The position numbers and the translations under genes were made by a program. 64,000 nucleotides of DNA from positions 434,001 through 498,000 of the forward strand of contig NZ_JOFQ01000003.1 of the NCBI RefSeq assembly GCF_000718305.1, in the 5' to 3' direction. The notes beneath the pieces are model-generated. The model was given only the letters and a program-made list of their open reading frames with translations. It had not been told where the DNA came from and searched no databases. The DNA is from Streptomyces niger (GTDB taxonomy: Bacteria > Actinomycetota > Actinomycetes > Streptomycetales > Streptomycetaceae). Below, piece by piece: positions 25,166 through 33,478 of the stretch (position 1 is its first letter; each line of letters begins with the position of its first letter).

Positions 25166-26752
25166 CTACTCCTCCAGTTCGCCGCTGCCGCTGGAGAACT
25201 GGGCCAGGCGGAAGATCACGAATTCCGCCGGCTTGACGGGCGCGATGCCGATCTCGCAGATGACCCGGCCGAGGTCGACCGACTCCTGCGGGTTGGTCTC
25301 GGCGTCACACTTGACGTAGAAGGCCTCCTCCGGCCGGGAGCCGAAGAGGGCACCCTCGCGCCACTCGGTGACGAGGAAGGCGGAGACGTTGCGCCGGATC
25401 CGCGCCCACAGCTGCTGGTCGTTCGGCTCGAACACCACCCACTGGGTGCCGATCAGGATCGACTCCTCCAGGTAGTTGAAGTACCGGCGGATGTTCAGGT
25501 AGCGCCAGGCCGGGTCGGAGGCGAGGGTGCGGGCGCCCCAGACGCGGATGCCGCGGCCCGGGAAGGCGCGGATGCAGTTGACGCCGATCGGGTTGAGCAG
25601 GTCCTGCTCACCGCGGGTGATCTGCATCTCCAGGTCGACGGCGCCGCGGACGATCTCGTTGGCGGGCGCCTTGTGCACGCCGCGCTCGGAGTCGTTGCGG
25701 GCCCAGATGCCGGCGATGTGGCCGCTCGGCGGGACGGTCTTCGACTCACCGGTGGCCGGGTCGAAGACCTTGATCCAGGGGTAGTACAGCGCGGCGTACT
25801 TGGAGTCGTAGCCGGCGGTCTCCTGGCGCCAGACGCGGATGCCGCGGGCGTTCAGACCGGGCGGCGGGTCGATGACGGCGACGCGGTCGCCCATCAGCTC
25901 GCAGTGCGCGATCAGGCCGAGCTGGACGGCCTTGACGGCCTCCAGGTCGATCGCCCCGCGCTGGTAGGCGGCCATCAGGTCGGGCACGGCCACCATGGAG
26001 ATCTCGTCGACCGCCTCCAGGCCACCGAAGCCGGTGCGGTCGGCGGAGTCGCCGAGGTACTGGGCCGGGCCCGGGTGACCGGTCGGCGCGGCGGCGGAAG
26101 CCGGGGCCGCGGCGGGCGCGGGGGCCGGCGCGGGCAGGGCCAAGGTCTGGTTCTCGGGCCGGGCCAGCTGCGCGGCCGGCGCCGCCTCCTGGACGGAGAT
26201 CAGCTTGGAGCGGTCCTTGACCTGCGTGACGACGTAGTTGCGGCCGCCCTTCTTGGCGGTGACGTCGAAGGTCTCGGCGGCCTTGCCGCCGTCCTTGACG
26301 ATCAGCCGGAAGCGTTCGGCCGGGCCCTCGCCCTCGGCGTCGGTGACCTCGACGGAGAGGCCTTCGCCGCTGCCGGGCGTGAGCGCGGCGACCTTGAAGG
26401 TGCCGAGCTGCTGCGGCTCGCCGGGCGGCAGCGCCGCCGGGGCCGCGGCCTGCTCGACGGCGGGCGCCTGGCCGTTCTCGCCGCCCGGGGTGCCGCCGAC
26501 GCGCACGACGTAGGCGGCGGAGCCACCGTTGTTGAAGAAGCCGTAGACGGAGTGCGCCAGGTAGTACCCGTCGGTGAACTCACCGAACTCCGCGACGTAC
26601 TGGGTCCAGTTCGTGACCAGTGTCGGCTTGTTCAGTGGTCCGCTCGGCGCGAGTCCGACGAAGGCGGCGACGGAGGTGCCCACCCCCTCGATCGGGCGCG
26701 AGCCGCCGGCCACCTCCTCGACATAGACGCCCGGCGACAGGTACGACGACAT
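25166..26752 (-). CDS. CIS contractile sheath protein (Afp2-like)
   Basis: A 528-aa tail sheath protein, first gene of the main CIS operon. The N-terminus MSSYLSPGVYVEEVAGGSRP is the standard sheath start. ARNDSERGVHKAPANEIVRG (about 355-374) is the hallmark of sheath subunits, and the C-terminal domain has RYFNYLEESILIGTQWVVFEP and GRVICEIGIAPVKPAEFVIF. An inserted domain (about 85-260) contains an Ala/Pro-rich linker (APAPAPAAAPASAAAPTG) before the LGDSADRTG element. ATG 26752 has GAGGAG upstream. Intact N- and C-terminal linker arms imply a functional, contractile sheath. The 275 bp upstream is the divergent promoter region with the ricin-lectin protein. Confidence 0.95.
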   Translation of the reverse strand: MSSYLSPGVYVEEVAGGSRPIEGVGTSVAAFVGLAPSGPLNKPTLVTNWTQYVAEFGEFTDGYYLAHSVYGFFNNGGSAAYVVRVGGTPGGENGQAPAVEQAAAPAALPPGEPQQLGTFKVAALTPGSGEGLSVEVTDAEGEGPAERFRLIVKDGGKAAETFDVTAKKGGRNYVVTQVKDRSKLISVQEAAPAAQLARPENQTLALPAPAPAPAAAPASAAAPTGHPGPAQYLGDSADRTGFGGLEAVDEISMVAVPDLMAAYQRGAIDLEAVKAVQLGLIAHCELMGDRVAVIDPPPGLNARGIRVWRQETAGYDSKYAALYYPWIKVFDPATGESKTVPPSGHIAGIWARNDSERGVHKAPANEIVRGAVDLEMQITRGEQDLLNPIGVNCIRAFPGRGIRVWGARTLASDPAWRYLNIRRYFNYLEESILIGTQWVVFEPNDQQLWARIRRNVSAFLVTEWREGALFGSRPEEAFYVKCDAETNPQESVDLGRVICEIGIAPVKPAEFVIFRLAQFSSGSGELEE

Positions 26753-26990
26753 GCTCTGCTCTCCTCGGGGTACTGGACACAGGATCCGGAATTCACCCTC
26801 CGGGTCGACAGCCGGAGAAGAAACGTCCTCCGGTACCTACTTGAGGGCATCGCGCCTGCCCGAGCGGGCAGCCGCACACATCCCCGCGGTGTGCCGCCGG
26901 CCACTTCCGGGCGCCCCGGGGCACCCGGCCGCCGGGCCGACAGGGCAGCCGGTCGCGCGCGAAGGGGCAGCACCCCTGCCCTGTGGCCTC

Positions 26991-27020
26991 GTGACCTGCG
27001 GTCGGGCCCTGCCGTAGCGT
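26991..27020 (+). promoter_or_regulatory. probable promoter of the ricin-lectin membrane gene (leaderless)
   Basis: GTGACC (26991-26996), an 18-bp spacer and TAGCGT (27015-27020) match the Streptomyces vegetative pattern TTGACN-18-TAGNNT. The hexamer ends 7 nt before the GTG at 27028, so transcription would begin at or next to the start codon and the mRNA would be leaderless. The rest of the 26753-27027 gap must hold the divergent CIS promoter, which I could not pinpoint. Confidence 0.45.
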
Positions 27021-27027
27021 CGCGTGC

Positions 27028-28443
27028 GTGAGCATCTGGACCTCCCTCGAACCCTCGTCCGCCACCGTGGATCCCGGCAGTACCGCGTCCGTACGGCTGA
27101 GACTCCGCAACACCGGAGACGTCGTCGACGAGTACCGCTTCGTCCCGGTCGGCGACATCGCGCCGTACACGACGGTGGAGCCCGCATCGGTACGGCTGTA
27201 CCCGGGGACGACGGGGACGGTGGAGCTGACCTTCGCGCCGCCGCGCACCCCTGACGCCGCGGCCGGCCCGCACCCCTTCGGTGTCCAGGTCGTCCCTACC
27301 GAACACCCGGAAGCCACCACCGTCATCGAAGGCAACGTCACCGTCACGCCCTTCACGGAGATACGGGCGGAGCTGGTCCCGCACACCGTCAAGGGCCGGT
27401 TCCGCGGCCGCCCGAAGCTGGCCGTGGACAATCTCGGCAACACCAAGCTCACCGCGTCGATCGCCGGCGGTGACCGCAGCGACGAGCTCTCGTACGACCT
27501 CCGGCCGGCGAACGTGCAGATCGAGCCCGGTCGCGCCGCCTTCGTGGACGCCGTGCTCAAGCCGCGGCAGATCACCTGGGCGGGAACGAAGCAGCAGCGG
27601 CCGTACAGCCTGGCGATCCGGCGCTCGGGCAGCGAGCCGACGGCGGTGGACGGCACGTACGTGCAGCGCAGTGTCTTCCCGTACTGGCTGATGACGCTGC
27701 TGGGCCTGCTGCTCGCGCTCACCATCACCGGGCTCATCCTGTGGTTCACCTATCAGGCGCCCGTCAACAGCCTCGCCCAGGAGAAGCCGTCGGACGACGC
27801 GGGCGTGGCGCTCCCGAAGGAGCCCCCGGCCCAGCCGACGCAGCAGGCGCCCACGCCGGAGAAGACGCAGGAGCAGCAGACCCAGGCGCCGCAGCAGCCC
27901 GCCGACGACAAGCCGGCCGGCGGCGGGGGCGGGGGCGGGGGCGGGGGCGGCGCGCCCGACGACGGCATGCCGGCGAACCGCACGAAGATCCTCATCAAGA
28001 ACTTCACGAACGGGACCTGCGCCGACCTCCCCACGTTCGAGGCCAAGGACGGGGGCCCGGTCCACCAGTCGAACTGCAACAACAGCCCGGACGACAACCA
28101 GCTGTGGACCCTGGACAAGAAGTTCGACCACGGCGGCCCGAACGGCGCGGCGCTCTTCACCATCCGCAACGTCAAGGACAACCTCTGCATGGACCTGCCC
28201 GGCAAGGGCGGGGCCCCGGCTGCGACACGCGTGGACGAGTGGCGGTGCGACGGCTCGAAGGACGACAACCAGCTGTGGTGGGTCGAGAAGCGGACGGAGA
28301 ACCGCTGGTGGATCCACAACTTCGCCAGCGGCAACATGTGCCTGGACTCGCAGGACAGGGACAACGACGACCGCAACCTGAGCGTCTGGCACTGCCAGGC
28401 GGAGGACCAGAACAACCACCAGTGGCTCTTCACGCCCCACTAG
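27028..28443 (+). CDS. CIS-adjacent membrane protein with C-terminal ricin-type lectin domain
   Basis: A 471-aa protein. Residues ~1-210 are two Ig-like beta domains (SSATVDPGSTASVRLRLRNTG; VDNLGNTKLTASIAGGD). One TM helix follows (about 217-240, YWLMTLLGLLLALTITGLIL), then a charged/Gln-rich linker and an 11-glycine run (about 300-310). The last ~145 residues are a ricin B-type beta-trefoil with three Q-x-W-like repeats (DDNQLWTLDKK, DDNQLWWVEKR, NHQWLFTPH) and paired cysteines. With no N-terminal signal, the Ig domains should be cytoplasmic and the lectin outside. It diverges from the sheath gene. The likely role is binding of cell-wall or external glycans, perhaps as a membrane partner of the injection system; an enzyme role is not seen. 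Confidence 0.8.
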   Translation: MSIWTSLEPSSATVDPGSTASVRLRLRNTGDVVDEYRFVPVGDIAPYTTVEPASVRLYPGTTGTVELTFAPPRTPDAAAGPHPFGVQVVPTEHPEATTVIEGNVTVTPFTEIRAELVPHTVKGRFRGRPKLAVDNLGNTKLTASIAGGDRSDELSYDLRPANVQIEPGRAAFVDAVLKPRQITWAGTKQQRPYSLAIRRSGSEPTAVDGTYVQRSVFPYWLMTLLGLLLALTITGLILWFTYQAPVNSLAQEKPSDDAGVALPKEPPAQPTQQAPTPEKTQEQQTQAPQQPADDKPAGGGGGGGGGGGAPDDGMPANRTKILIKNFTNGTCADLPTFEAKDGGPVHQSNCNNSPDDNQLWTLDKKFDHGGPNGAALFTIRNVKDNLCMDLPGKGGAPAATRVDEWRCDGSKDDNQLWWVEKRTENRWWIHNFASGNMCLDSQDRDNDDRNLSVWHCQAEDQNNHQWLFTPH

Positions 28444-28465
28444 TCCGCACCGCCCCGGCGCGCGG

Positions 28466-28565
28466 CTACGCGTGGTGCCGGGTGTAGTGCTCCGCGATCT
28501 CATCGCTCGTCGTCAGCCACACTCCGGGGTGGCTGACGACGTGTTCGAGGGCCCGGTCCAGGTTG
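28466..28565 (-). pseudogene. remnant: C-terminal end of a polysaccharide deacetylase-type gene
   Basis: About 32 codons remain. LDRALEHVVSHPGVW is followed by an S-D-E-I-A-E-H-Y motif and TAG-type end at 28466, which matches the extreme C-terminus of polysaccharide deacetylase/allantoinase-like (PuuE-type) proteins. Everything upstream in this frame is unlike that family and is antisense to a MerR remnant. The fragment has no start, RBS or catalytic domain. It abuts the MerR remnant within a few bases, as expected from a deletion joining two formerly separate genes. Confidence 0.5.
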
Positions 28566-28805
28566 CAGGTACGGGGGCTGCTGGACGCCGGGCTGCCCAC
28601 ACGGATCATCAAGCAGGTCCTTCCGTGCCTGGACAAGCCGCGGGACATCCACTTCTCCGATGCCACGCCGGAGATGCTCGCCACGCTGGAGCGGGAGAAG
28701 GGCCGCATGACCGACCGCATCGGGTGCCTGACCCGCAACCGGGACGCGCTGGCCGAGTACCTCGACGCGGTGCGGAACGGCGCGGGGGCCACCGCACCGC
28801 GATGA
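28563..28805 (+). pseudogene. remnant: C-terminal part of a MerR-family regulator
   Basis: Eighty residues in an open frame: LLDAGLPTRIIKQVLPCLDK, then LATLEREKGRMTDRIGCLTRNRDALAEYLDAV. This is the second half of the MerR DNA-binding domain plus the dimerisation helix. The first ~50 residues, with the helix-turn-helix, are missing: upstream sequence switches to the deacetylase remnant on the other strand. Only a TTG could serve as start and no RBS precedes it, so it is unlikely to be a functional regulator. Confidence 0.55.
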
Positions 28806-28864
28806 GGACGTGGAATATGGACGTGGGATGAGGCCGTGGTCCGTGCCGCACGGCCGGACGGTGG

Positions 28865-31225
28865 TCAGGTGACCGTCAGGGTGACCTTTTCCTTGGCGGC
28901 GGAGCTGGTGCCCACGTAGAGGTCGAAGGCGCCCGGCTCCAGGAGGAAGCGGCCTCGGGTGTCGTTGGTCCAGAAGCCCAGGTCCTCGGCGCCGAGGCGG
29001 AAGCGCACCGTGGTCTGCTCGCCCGGTTCGAGGGTCACCCGGCGGAAGCCGCGGAGCCGGCGGACCGGCTGGGTGATCGAGGCGGCCTTGTCGTGCACGT
29101 AGAGCTGCACGACCTCGTCGCCGGCCCGCTTCCCAATGTTCCGTACGGAGACGGAGACCTCCAGCGTGTCACCCTTGCGCAGCGCTTGCGCGGCGACGCG
29201 GGGGCGGCTGAGCCGGGGCGCGCCGAGAGTGAACTCGGTGTAGCTGAGTCCGTGGCCGAAGCCGAACTGCGGTCCTTCGGGCAGGTCCAGGTACTTGGAC
29301 GTGTACTTGTTGTCCGGGTCGTACGGCCGCCCGGTGGACTCGTGGTTGTAGTGGATCGGGATCTGGCCGACCGTGCGGGGGAAGGAGACCGGGAGCTTCC
29401 CGCCGGGGTTCACGGTGCCGAAGAGGACGTCCGCGATGGCGTGCCCGGCCTCGGTACCCGGGTGCCAGGCTTCCAGTACAGCGGGAGCCTTCGCCAGCCA
29501 GCCGCCCAGGGTCAGCGGGCGGCCGTTGACGAGGACCACCACGAACGGCTTGCCCGTGGCCGCGACCGCCTCGACCAGCTTCTCCTGCGCGCCCGGCAGC
29601 GAGATGTCGCTGCGCGCCGCGGCCTCGCCGCTGATCGACGGGGGCTCGCCGACGACCACCACGGTCACGTCGGCGGCCTTGGCGGCGGCCACCGCAGCGG
29701 GGATGCCGGCGGTGTCCTCGCCCGCGGCGTCCACCCCCTTGGCGTACGTGACCTTCGCCTTCGGCGCGGCCTTCTTGACCGCGTCCACCACCTTCACCGC
29801 GGGGAACTTCTCCTGAGACGCCGGGATCACCCAGGTACCGAGGAGATCGTCGGAGTCGCCGAACGGGCCGACCACCGCGATGGAGGAGGCCCCTGCGGAC
29901 AGCGGCAGCACCGACTTCTCGTTCTTGAGCAGCACCATGGAGCGGGCGGCTGCCGCGCGGGCCGCCTTGCGGGCGGCGGCCGACGGCTCGGTGATCTCGT
30001 CCTTCTCCTCGACGTAGGGGTGATCGAAGAGACCCAGCTGGAACTTCAGCTGGAGCACCCGGTACACCGCGTCGTCCAGCCGGCTCTGCTCGATCTTCCC
30101 GGCGCGCAGCAGCTTCCTGCCGTTCTCGACGAAGTGCGTGCTGGTCATCTCCATGTCGACGCCGGCGTTCAGGGAGAGCCGCGCCGCGTCCGCGCCGTCC
30201 TCGGCGAAGCCGTGCGCGATGAGTTCCTGGACGCCGGTGAAGTCGCTGACCACCAGGCCGTCGAAGCCCCACTCGTCCTTGAGGATCTCGGTGAGGGTGT
30301 GGGGGTTGCCGTGCGCGGGGACGCCGCTGATCGTGTTGAACGAGGCCATCACGGTCGCCGCGCCGGCGTCCAGCGCGGCCTTGAACGGCGGCAGGTAGAG
30401 GTTGCGCAGCCGTGACTCGGAGACGTCCACCGTGTTGTAGTCGCGGCCGCCCTCCGCGCCGCCGTACGCGACGAAGTGCTTGGCGCAGGCGGCCAGCCGG
30501 TCCTTGTCCTTGAGGCCCTTGGCGTCCTTGGCGTCCTTGGCACCCTTGGCGTCCTTACCCTGGTAGCCGCGTACCTTGGCGGCGGCGAACGCGGAGGTGA
30601 GGTACGGGTCCTCGCCGTTGCCCTCCGCGATGCGGCCCCAGCGCGGCTCGTGGGTGACGTCCATCATGGGCGCGAAGGTCCAGTGCACGCCGCTGGAGCG
30701 GGCCTCCTTCGCGGACACCTCGGCGTCGACGGCGGTGACCTCGGGGTCGAAGCTCGCCGCCTGGGCGAGCGGGATCGGGAAGTTGGTCCACATGCCGTGG
30801 ATCACGTCCAGGCCGAAGACCAGCGGGATGCCGAGCCGGGACTCCTCGACGGCGATCTTCTGCAGGGCGTTGGTGGTCTTCGCGCCGAAGATGCTGAAGA
30901 CGGAGCCGAGCCTGCCCTTGCGGGCCGCGTCCTCGACCGCCTTGGTCTCCCCGCCGCCGGGGCCGGTGTCCCAGGTCCACGGCAGCTGCTGGAGCTGGCC
31001 GAACTTCTCGTCGACCGTCATCCGGCCCAGCAGCTCCCGGATCTTCCGGTCGTACGGCCCGGACGCCCGGGGGCCGTCGGCCGCGGCTCCCTGCGCCGCG
31101 TCCGCCGCGGCCGTGCCTCCTGCGGCCGGGGCGGCGGCCTGCGCGCTCCCCGCTCCGAGGAGCCCGCCGGCGACGGCCGTACCACCGGCCGCACTCAGAA
31201 GCGTGCGTCGTCGCATCCCCTGCAT
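28865..31225 (-). CDS. secreted GH3 beta-glucosidase (or beta-xylosidase), Tat-type signal
   Basis: A 786-aa GH3 glycoside hydrolase that removes terminal beta-linked sugars. ATG 31225 (AGAGGTG 6 nt upstream) starts MQGMRRRTLLSAAGGTAVAG, with a twin-arginine pattern, hydrophobic core and A-Q-A cleavage site near residue 32. The GH3 N-domain (about 60-360) has the nucleophile in GLVVSDFTGVQE (Asp328). The GH3 C-domain (about 415-640) has SMVLLKNEKSVLPL, and a fibronectin-III-like domain closes the protein (about 690-780). A Lys-Asp-Ala repeat (KDAKGAKDAKDAKGLKD, about 240) is an unusual short insertion. It stands alone. Extracellular use in oligosaccharide breakdown is inferred; sugar specificity cannot be set from sequence. 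Confidence 0.9.
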   Translation of the reverse strand: MQGMRRRTLLSAAGGTAVAGGLLGAGSAQAAAPAAGGTAAADAAQGAAADGPRASGPYDRKIRELLGRMTVDEKFGQLQQLPWTWDTGPGGGETKAVEDAARKGRLGSVFSIFGAKTTNALQKIAVEESRLGIPLVFGLDVIHGMWTNFPIPLAQAASFDPEVTAVDAEVSAKEARSSGVHWTFAPMMDVTHEPRWGRIAEGNGEDPYLTSAFAAAKVRGYQGKDAKGAKDAKDAKGLKDKDRLAACAKHFVAYGGAEGGRDYNTVDVSESRLRNLYLPPFKAALDAGAATVMASFNTISGVPAHGNPHTLTEILKDEWGFDGLVVSDFTGVQELIAHGFAEDGADAARLSLNAGVDMEMTSTHFVENGRKLLRAGKIEQSRLDDAVYRVLQLKFQLGLFDHPYVEEKDEITEPSAAARKAARAAAARSMVLLKNEKSVLPLSAGASSIAVVGPFGDSDDLLGTWVIPASQEKFPAVKVVDAVKKAAPKAKVTYAKGVDAAGEDTAGIPAAVAAAKAADVTVVVVGEPPSISGEAAARSDISLPGAQEKLVEAVAATGKPFVVVLVNGRPLTLGGWLAKAPAVLEAWHPGTEAGHAIADVLFGTVNPGGKLPVSFPRTVGQIPIHYNHESTGRPYDPDNKYTSKYLDLPEGPQFGFGHGLSYTEFTLGAPRLSRPRVAAQALRKGDTLEVSVSVRNIGKRAGDEVVQLYVHDKAASITQPVRRLRGFRRVTLEPGEQTTVRFRLGAEDLGFWTNDTRGRFLLEPGAFDLYVGTSSAAKEKVTLTVT

Positions 31226-31343
31226 GAGTTCACCTCTTCGGCAATGGGCAGGCCTCATCGCCGCCCCGAATTCAGAAGGTGAATGGACGTTAAAATCTGG
31301 TGACGGGCGGGTCAAGAGGTGTGACGCATGCGGTCGTGGCGTG

Positions 31344-31766
31344 TCAGAGGTTGAACAGACCCGGTTCCTTGGCCGTCACGCGGAAGAACCGCGCCGGATC
31401 GCTCACCAGCCGCCGCTCCGCGAGGTCCAGCAGCCCGCACACGCTGCCCACCTCGGCCGCGACCTCGCCGTCGGCGCGCACCATGCGCTGCTCGATCCGG
31501 TAGGTCTTCCCCTCGCCCCACTCGAAGAGGCAGTCCACCGAGATCCGGTCGCCGGCGCGCAACTCGCGCCGGAACCGGACGGTGGTCTCCAGGGTCACCG
31601 GGCCGACACCCTGGTCCAGCAGGTCGGACTGGCGGATGCCGGCCGCCTGGAGCAGGGACCAGCGGACGTGGTCGGCGTACTGCACGTACACGCTGGAGTT
31701 GAGGTGTCCCTGCGCGTCGGTCTCGTAGCCGCGAACGGTGATCTCCACGGCGAACGGCACTGCCAT
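31344..31766 (-). CDS. acyl-CoA thioesterase, hot-dog fold (4HBT/YbgC type)
   Basis: A 140-aa single hot-dog domain. VRGYETDAQGHLNSSVYVQYADHVRW (from residue 11) holds the 4HBT-type catalytic Asp (D17) and the H-x-N region. LETTVRFRRELRAGDRISVD (about 59-78) forms the central strands. Such enzymes hydrolyse acyl-CoA or acyl-ACP thioesters. ATG 31766 is chosen within a longer open frame because it gives the family's normal length. It is the last gene of the leftward UGDH-GT-MFS group, 65 bp after the MFS stop. Its role there is unclear: release of an acyl product, or merely a neighbour. Confidence 0.82.
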   Translation of the reverse strand: MAVPFAVEITVRGYETDAQGHLNSSVYVQYADHVRWSLLQAAGIRQSDLLDQGVGPVTLETTVRFRRELRAGDRISVDCLFEWGEGKTYRIEQRMVRADGEVAAEVGSVCGLLDLAERRLVSDPARFFRVTAKEPGLFNL

Positions 31767-31831
31767 CGTCTCCCCCTCGACTGTCCCCGACCGGTCCGGC
31801 CGGGCCGACAGGCGAGCGTACAGCCCTTTCC

Positions 31832-33478
31832 CTACTCGTCCGACAACTTCAGGTTCGGTACCCGGAAAGCCGCGATCACGAAGGCCAGCAGGGTCACTGC
31901 CGCGCCGGTCAGGAAGACGACGCGCATGGCGGCGACGTAGCCCTCCAGGAAGGGCTGCGCCAGGCGCGGGTCCAGGGTGTGCAGGAAGGCGGAGTCCTCC
32001 AGGTTCAGGCCGCCGTGCGGGCGCACCACACCGCTCAGCGCGTGTGCGTTGTCGGGCTCCGCCGCGAGCCGACGCAGCGACGGCCGCTGCAACGCCTCGT
32101 CGAGCCGTTCGCCGATGCGCGAGCCCGCCAGGGAGAAGAGGATCGAGAGGAAGGCCGCGGCGCCGACCGTGCCGCCGTTGGAGCGGAAGAAGTTCACCGA
32201 GGCGGTGGCCGCGCCCATGTCCGTGCGCTCCACCTCGGACTGGGCCAGCGTCGTCATGGTCTGCATGGCGGCGCCCAGCCCCGCGCCCATGAAGAGCATG
32301 CCGATCGCGACGTACCAGAGCGGGCTGTCGGCCCGCAGCGTGGCGTAGACGAGCATGGCGACGGTGAAGCAGCCGACGCCCGTCACCAGGTGCACCTTCA
32401 GGCGTCCGGTGCGGGACATCAGCCGGCCGACGGTGAGGGTGACCGCGACGTTGGCGACCGTCGTGGGCAGCATCGCGAGGCCGGCCGCCATCGGGCTCAT
32501 GCCCTGAGCGAGCTGGAGGTAGAGCGGCAGCGTCGTCATCGCCCCGAACATGCCGATGCCGACGATGAAGTGCAGGAGTGTGCCGAGGCGGAAGCTGCGG
32601 ACGCGGAAGAGGCGAAGCGGCAGCAGTGCCGCCTCGCCCATGCGCCGTTCGATCAGCACGAAGGCGATGAGGCCTGCCACGCCCGTCGCGTACAGCACGA
32701 GCGCGGGCGGCGAGGCCCAGCCCCAGCCGCGGCCCTGTTCGGCGACGACGAGCAGCGGTACGACGCCGAGGGCGAGGGTCAGCGCGCCCCCGTAGTCCAG
32801 GCGGTGCCGTACGGGCCGGTGCGGCACCCGGCGCAGTACGCGCATGATGACGGTCAGGGCGACCGCCGCCAGCGGCACGTTGACCAGGAAGATCCAGCGC
32901 CAGCCGGTGACGCCGAGCACGCTGCCGGCGCCGGCGAAGACACCGCCGATGACGGGTCCGACGATGCTGGCGCCGGCGAAGACGGCCATGAACCAGCCCT
33001 GGTAGCGGCCCCGTTCGCGCGGCGAGGTGATGTCGGCGATCACCGTCATGGCCAGCGACATCAGCCCGCCGCCACCCAGCCCCTGGACCGCGCGGAACGC
33101 CGCCAGTTGGTGGATGGACGCCGCGCAGCCGCACAGCAGCGACCCGGCGGCGAAGAGCACGATCGCGACGAGGTAGACCGGCCGGCGGCCGTGGATGTCG
33201 GACAGCTTGCCGTACAGCGGGGTCGCGATGGTGCCGGTGACGAGGTACGCGGTGGTCACCCAGGCCTGGGCGGTCAGCCCGTGCAGGTCGTCGGCGATGG
33301 TGCGCAGGGCGGAGGAGACCACGGTCTGGTCCAGCGCACCGAGGAACATCCCGAGCATCAGGCCGGACAGGACGGTGACGATCTCGCGGTGCGACAGCCG
33401 CGCGGGCGGGCCGGCCTGTTCGGCCGGCCCGTCCGCGGGCCGCGGCTCCTGCTTGCGGAGCGCGTCGGAAGAGGTCAC
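31832..33478 (-). CDS. MFS drug exporter, DHA2 (14-TM, EmrB/QacA) family
   Basis: A 548-aa integral membrane protein. LGALDQTVVSSALRTIADDL (about 45-64) is the DHA2 motif-D region, and KLSDIHGRRPVYL (about 91-103) is motif A. LGAALDQT-type and GPVIGGVFAGAGS (motif C, about 173-185) mark a proton-coupled exporter. About 14 hydrophobic helices are visible, plus a long loop near residues 450-500. GTG 33478 overlaps the glycosyltransferase stop by 4 nt, so transporter and glycosyltransferase are made together. It should expel a hydrophobic compound, plausibly after glycosylation. Confidence 0.9.
   Translation of the reverse strand: MTSSDALRKQEPRPADGPAEQAGPPARLSHREIVTVLSGLMLGMFLGALDQTVVSSALRTIADDLHGLTAQAWVTTAYLVTGTIATPLYGKLSDIHGRRPVYLVAIVLFAAGSLLCGCAASIHQLAAFRAVQGLGGGGLMSLAMTVIADITSPRERGRYQGWFMAVFAGASIVGPVIGGVFAGAGSVLGVTGWRWIFLVNVPLAAVALTVIMRVLRRVPHRPVRHRLDYGGALTLALGVVPLLVVAEQGRGWGWASPPALVLYATGVAGLIAFVLIERRMGEAALLPLRLFRVRSFRLGTLLHFIVGIGMFGAMTTLPLYLQLAQGMSPMAAGLAMLPTTVANVAVTLTVGRLMSRTGRLKVHLVTGVGCFTVAMLVYATLRADSPLWYVAIGMLFMGAGLGAAMQTMTTLAQSEVERTDMGAATASVNFFRSNGGTVGAAAFLSILFSLAGSRIGERLDEALQRPSLRRLAAEPDNAHALSGVVRPHGGLNLEDSAFLHTLDPRLAQPFLEGYVAAMRVVFLTGAAVTLLAFVIAAFRVPNLKLSDE

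Noticed and set aside
12971..26752. Prophage
   Set aside because: No integrase, terminase, portal, capsid or lysis genes accompany the tail-like genes; DUF4255, the CIS ATPase and the LysM/VgrG order identify an injection system.
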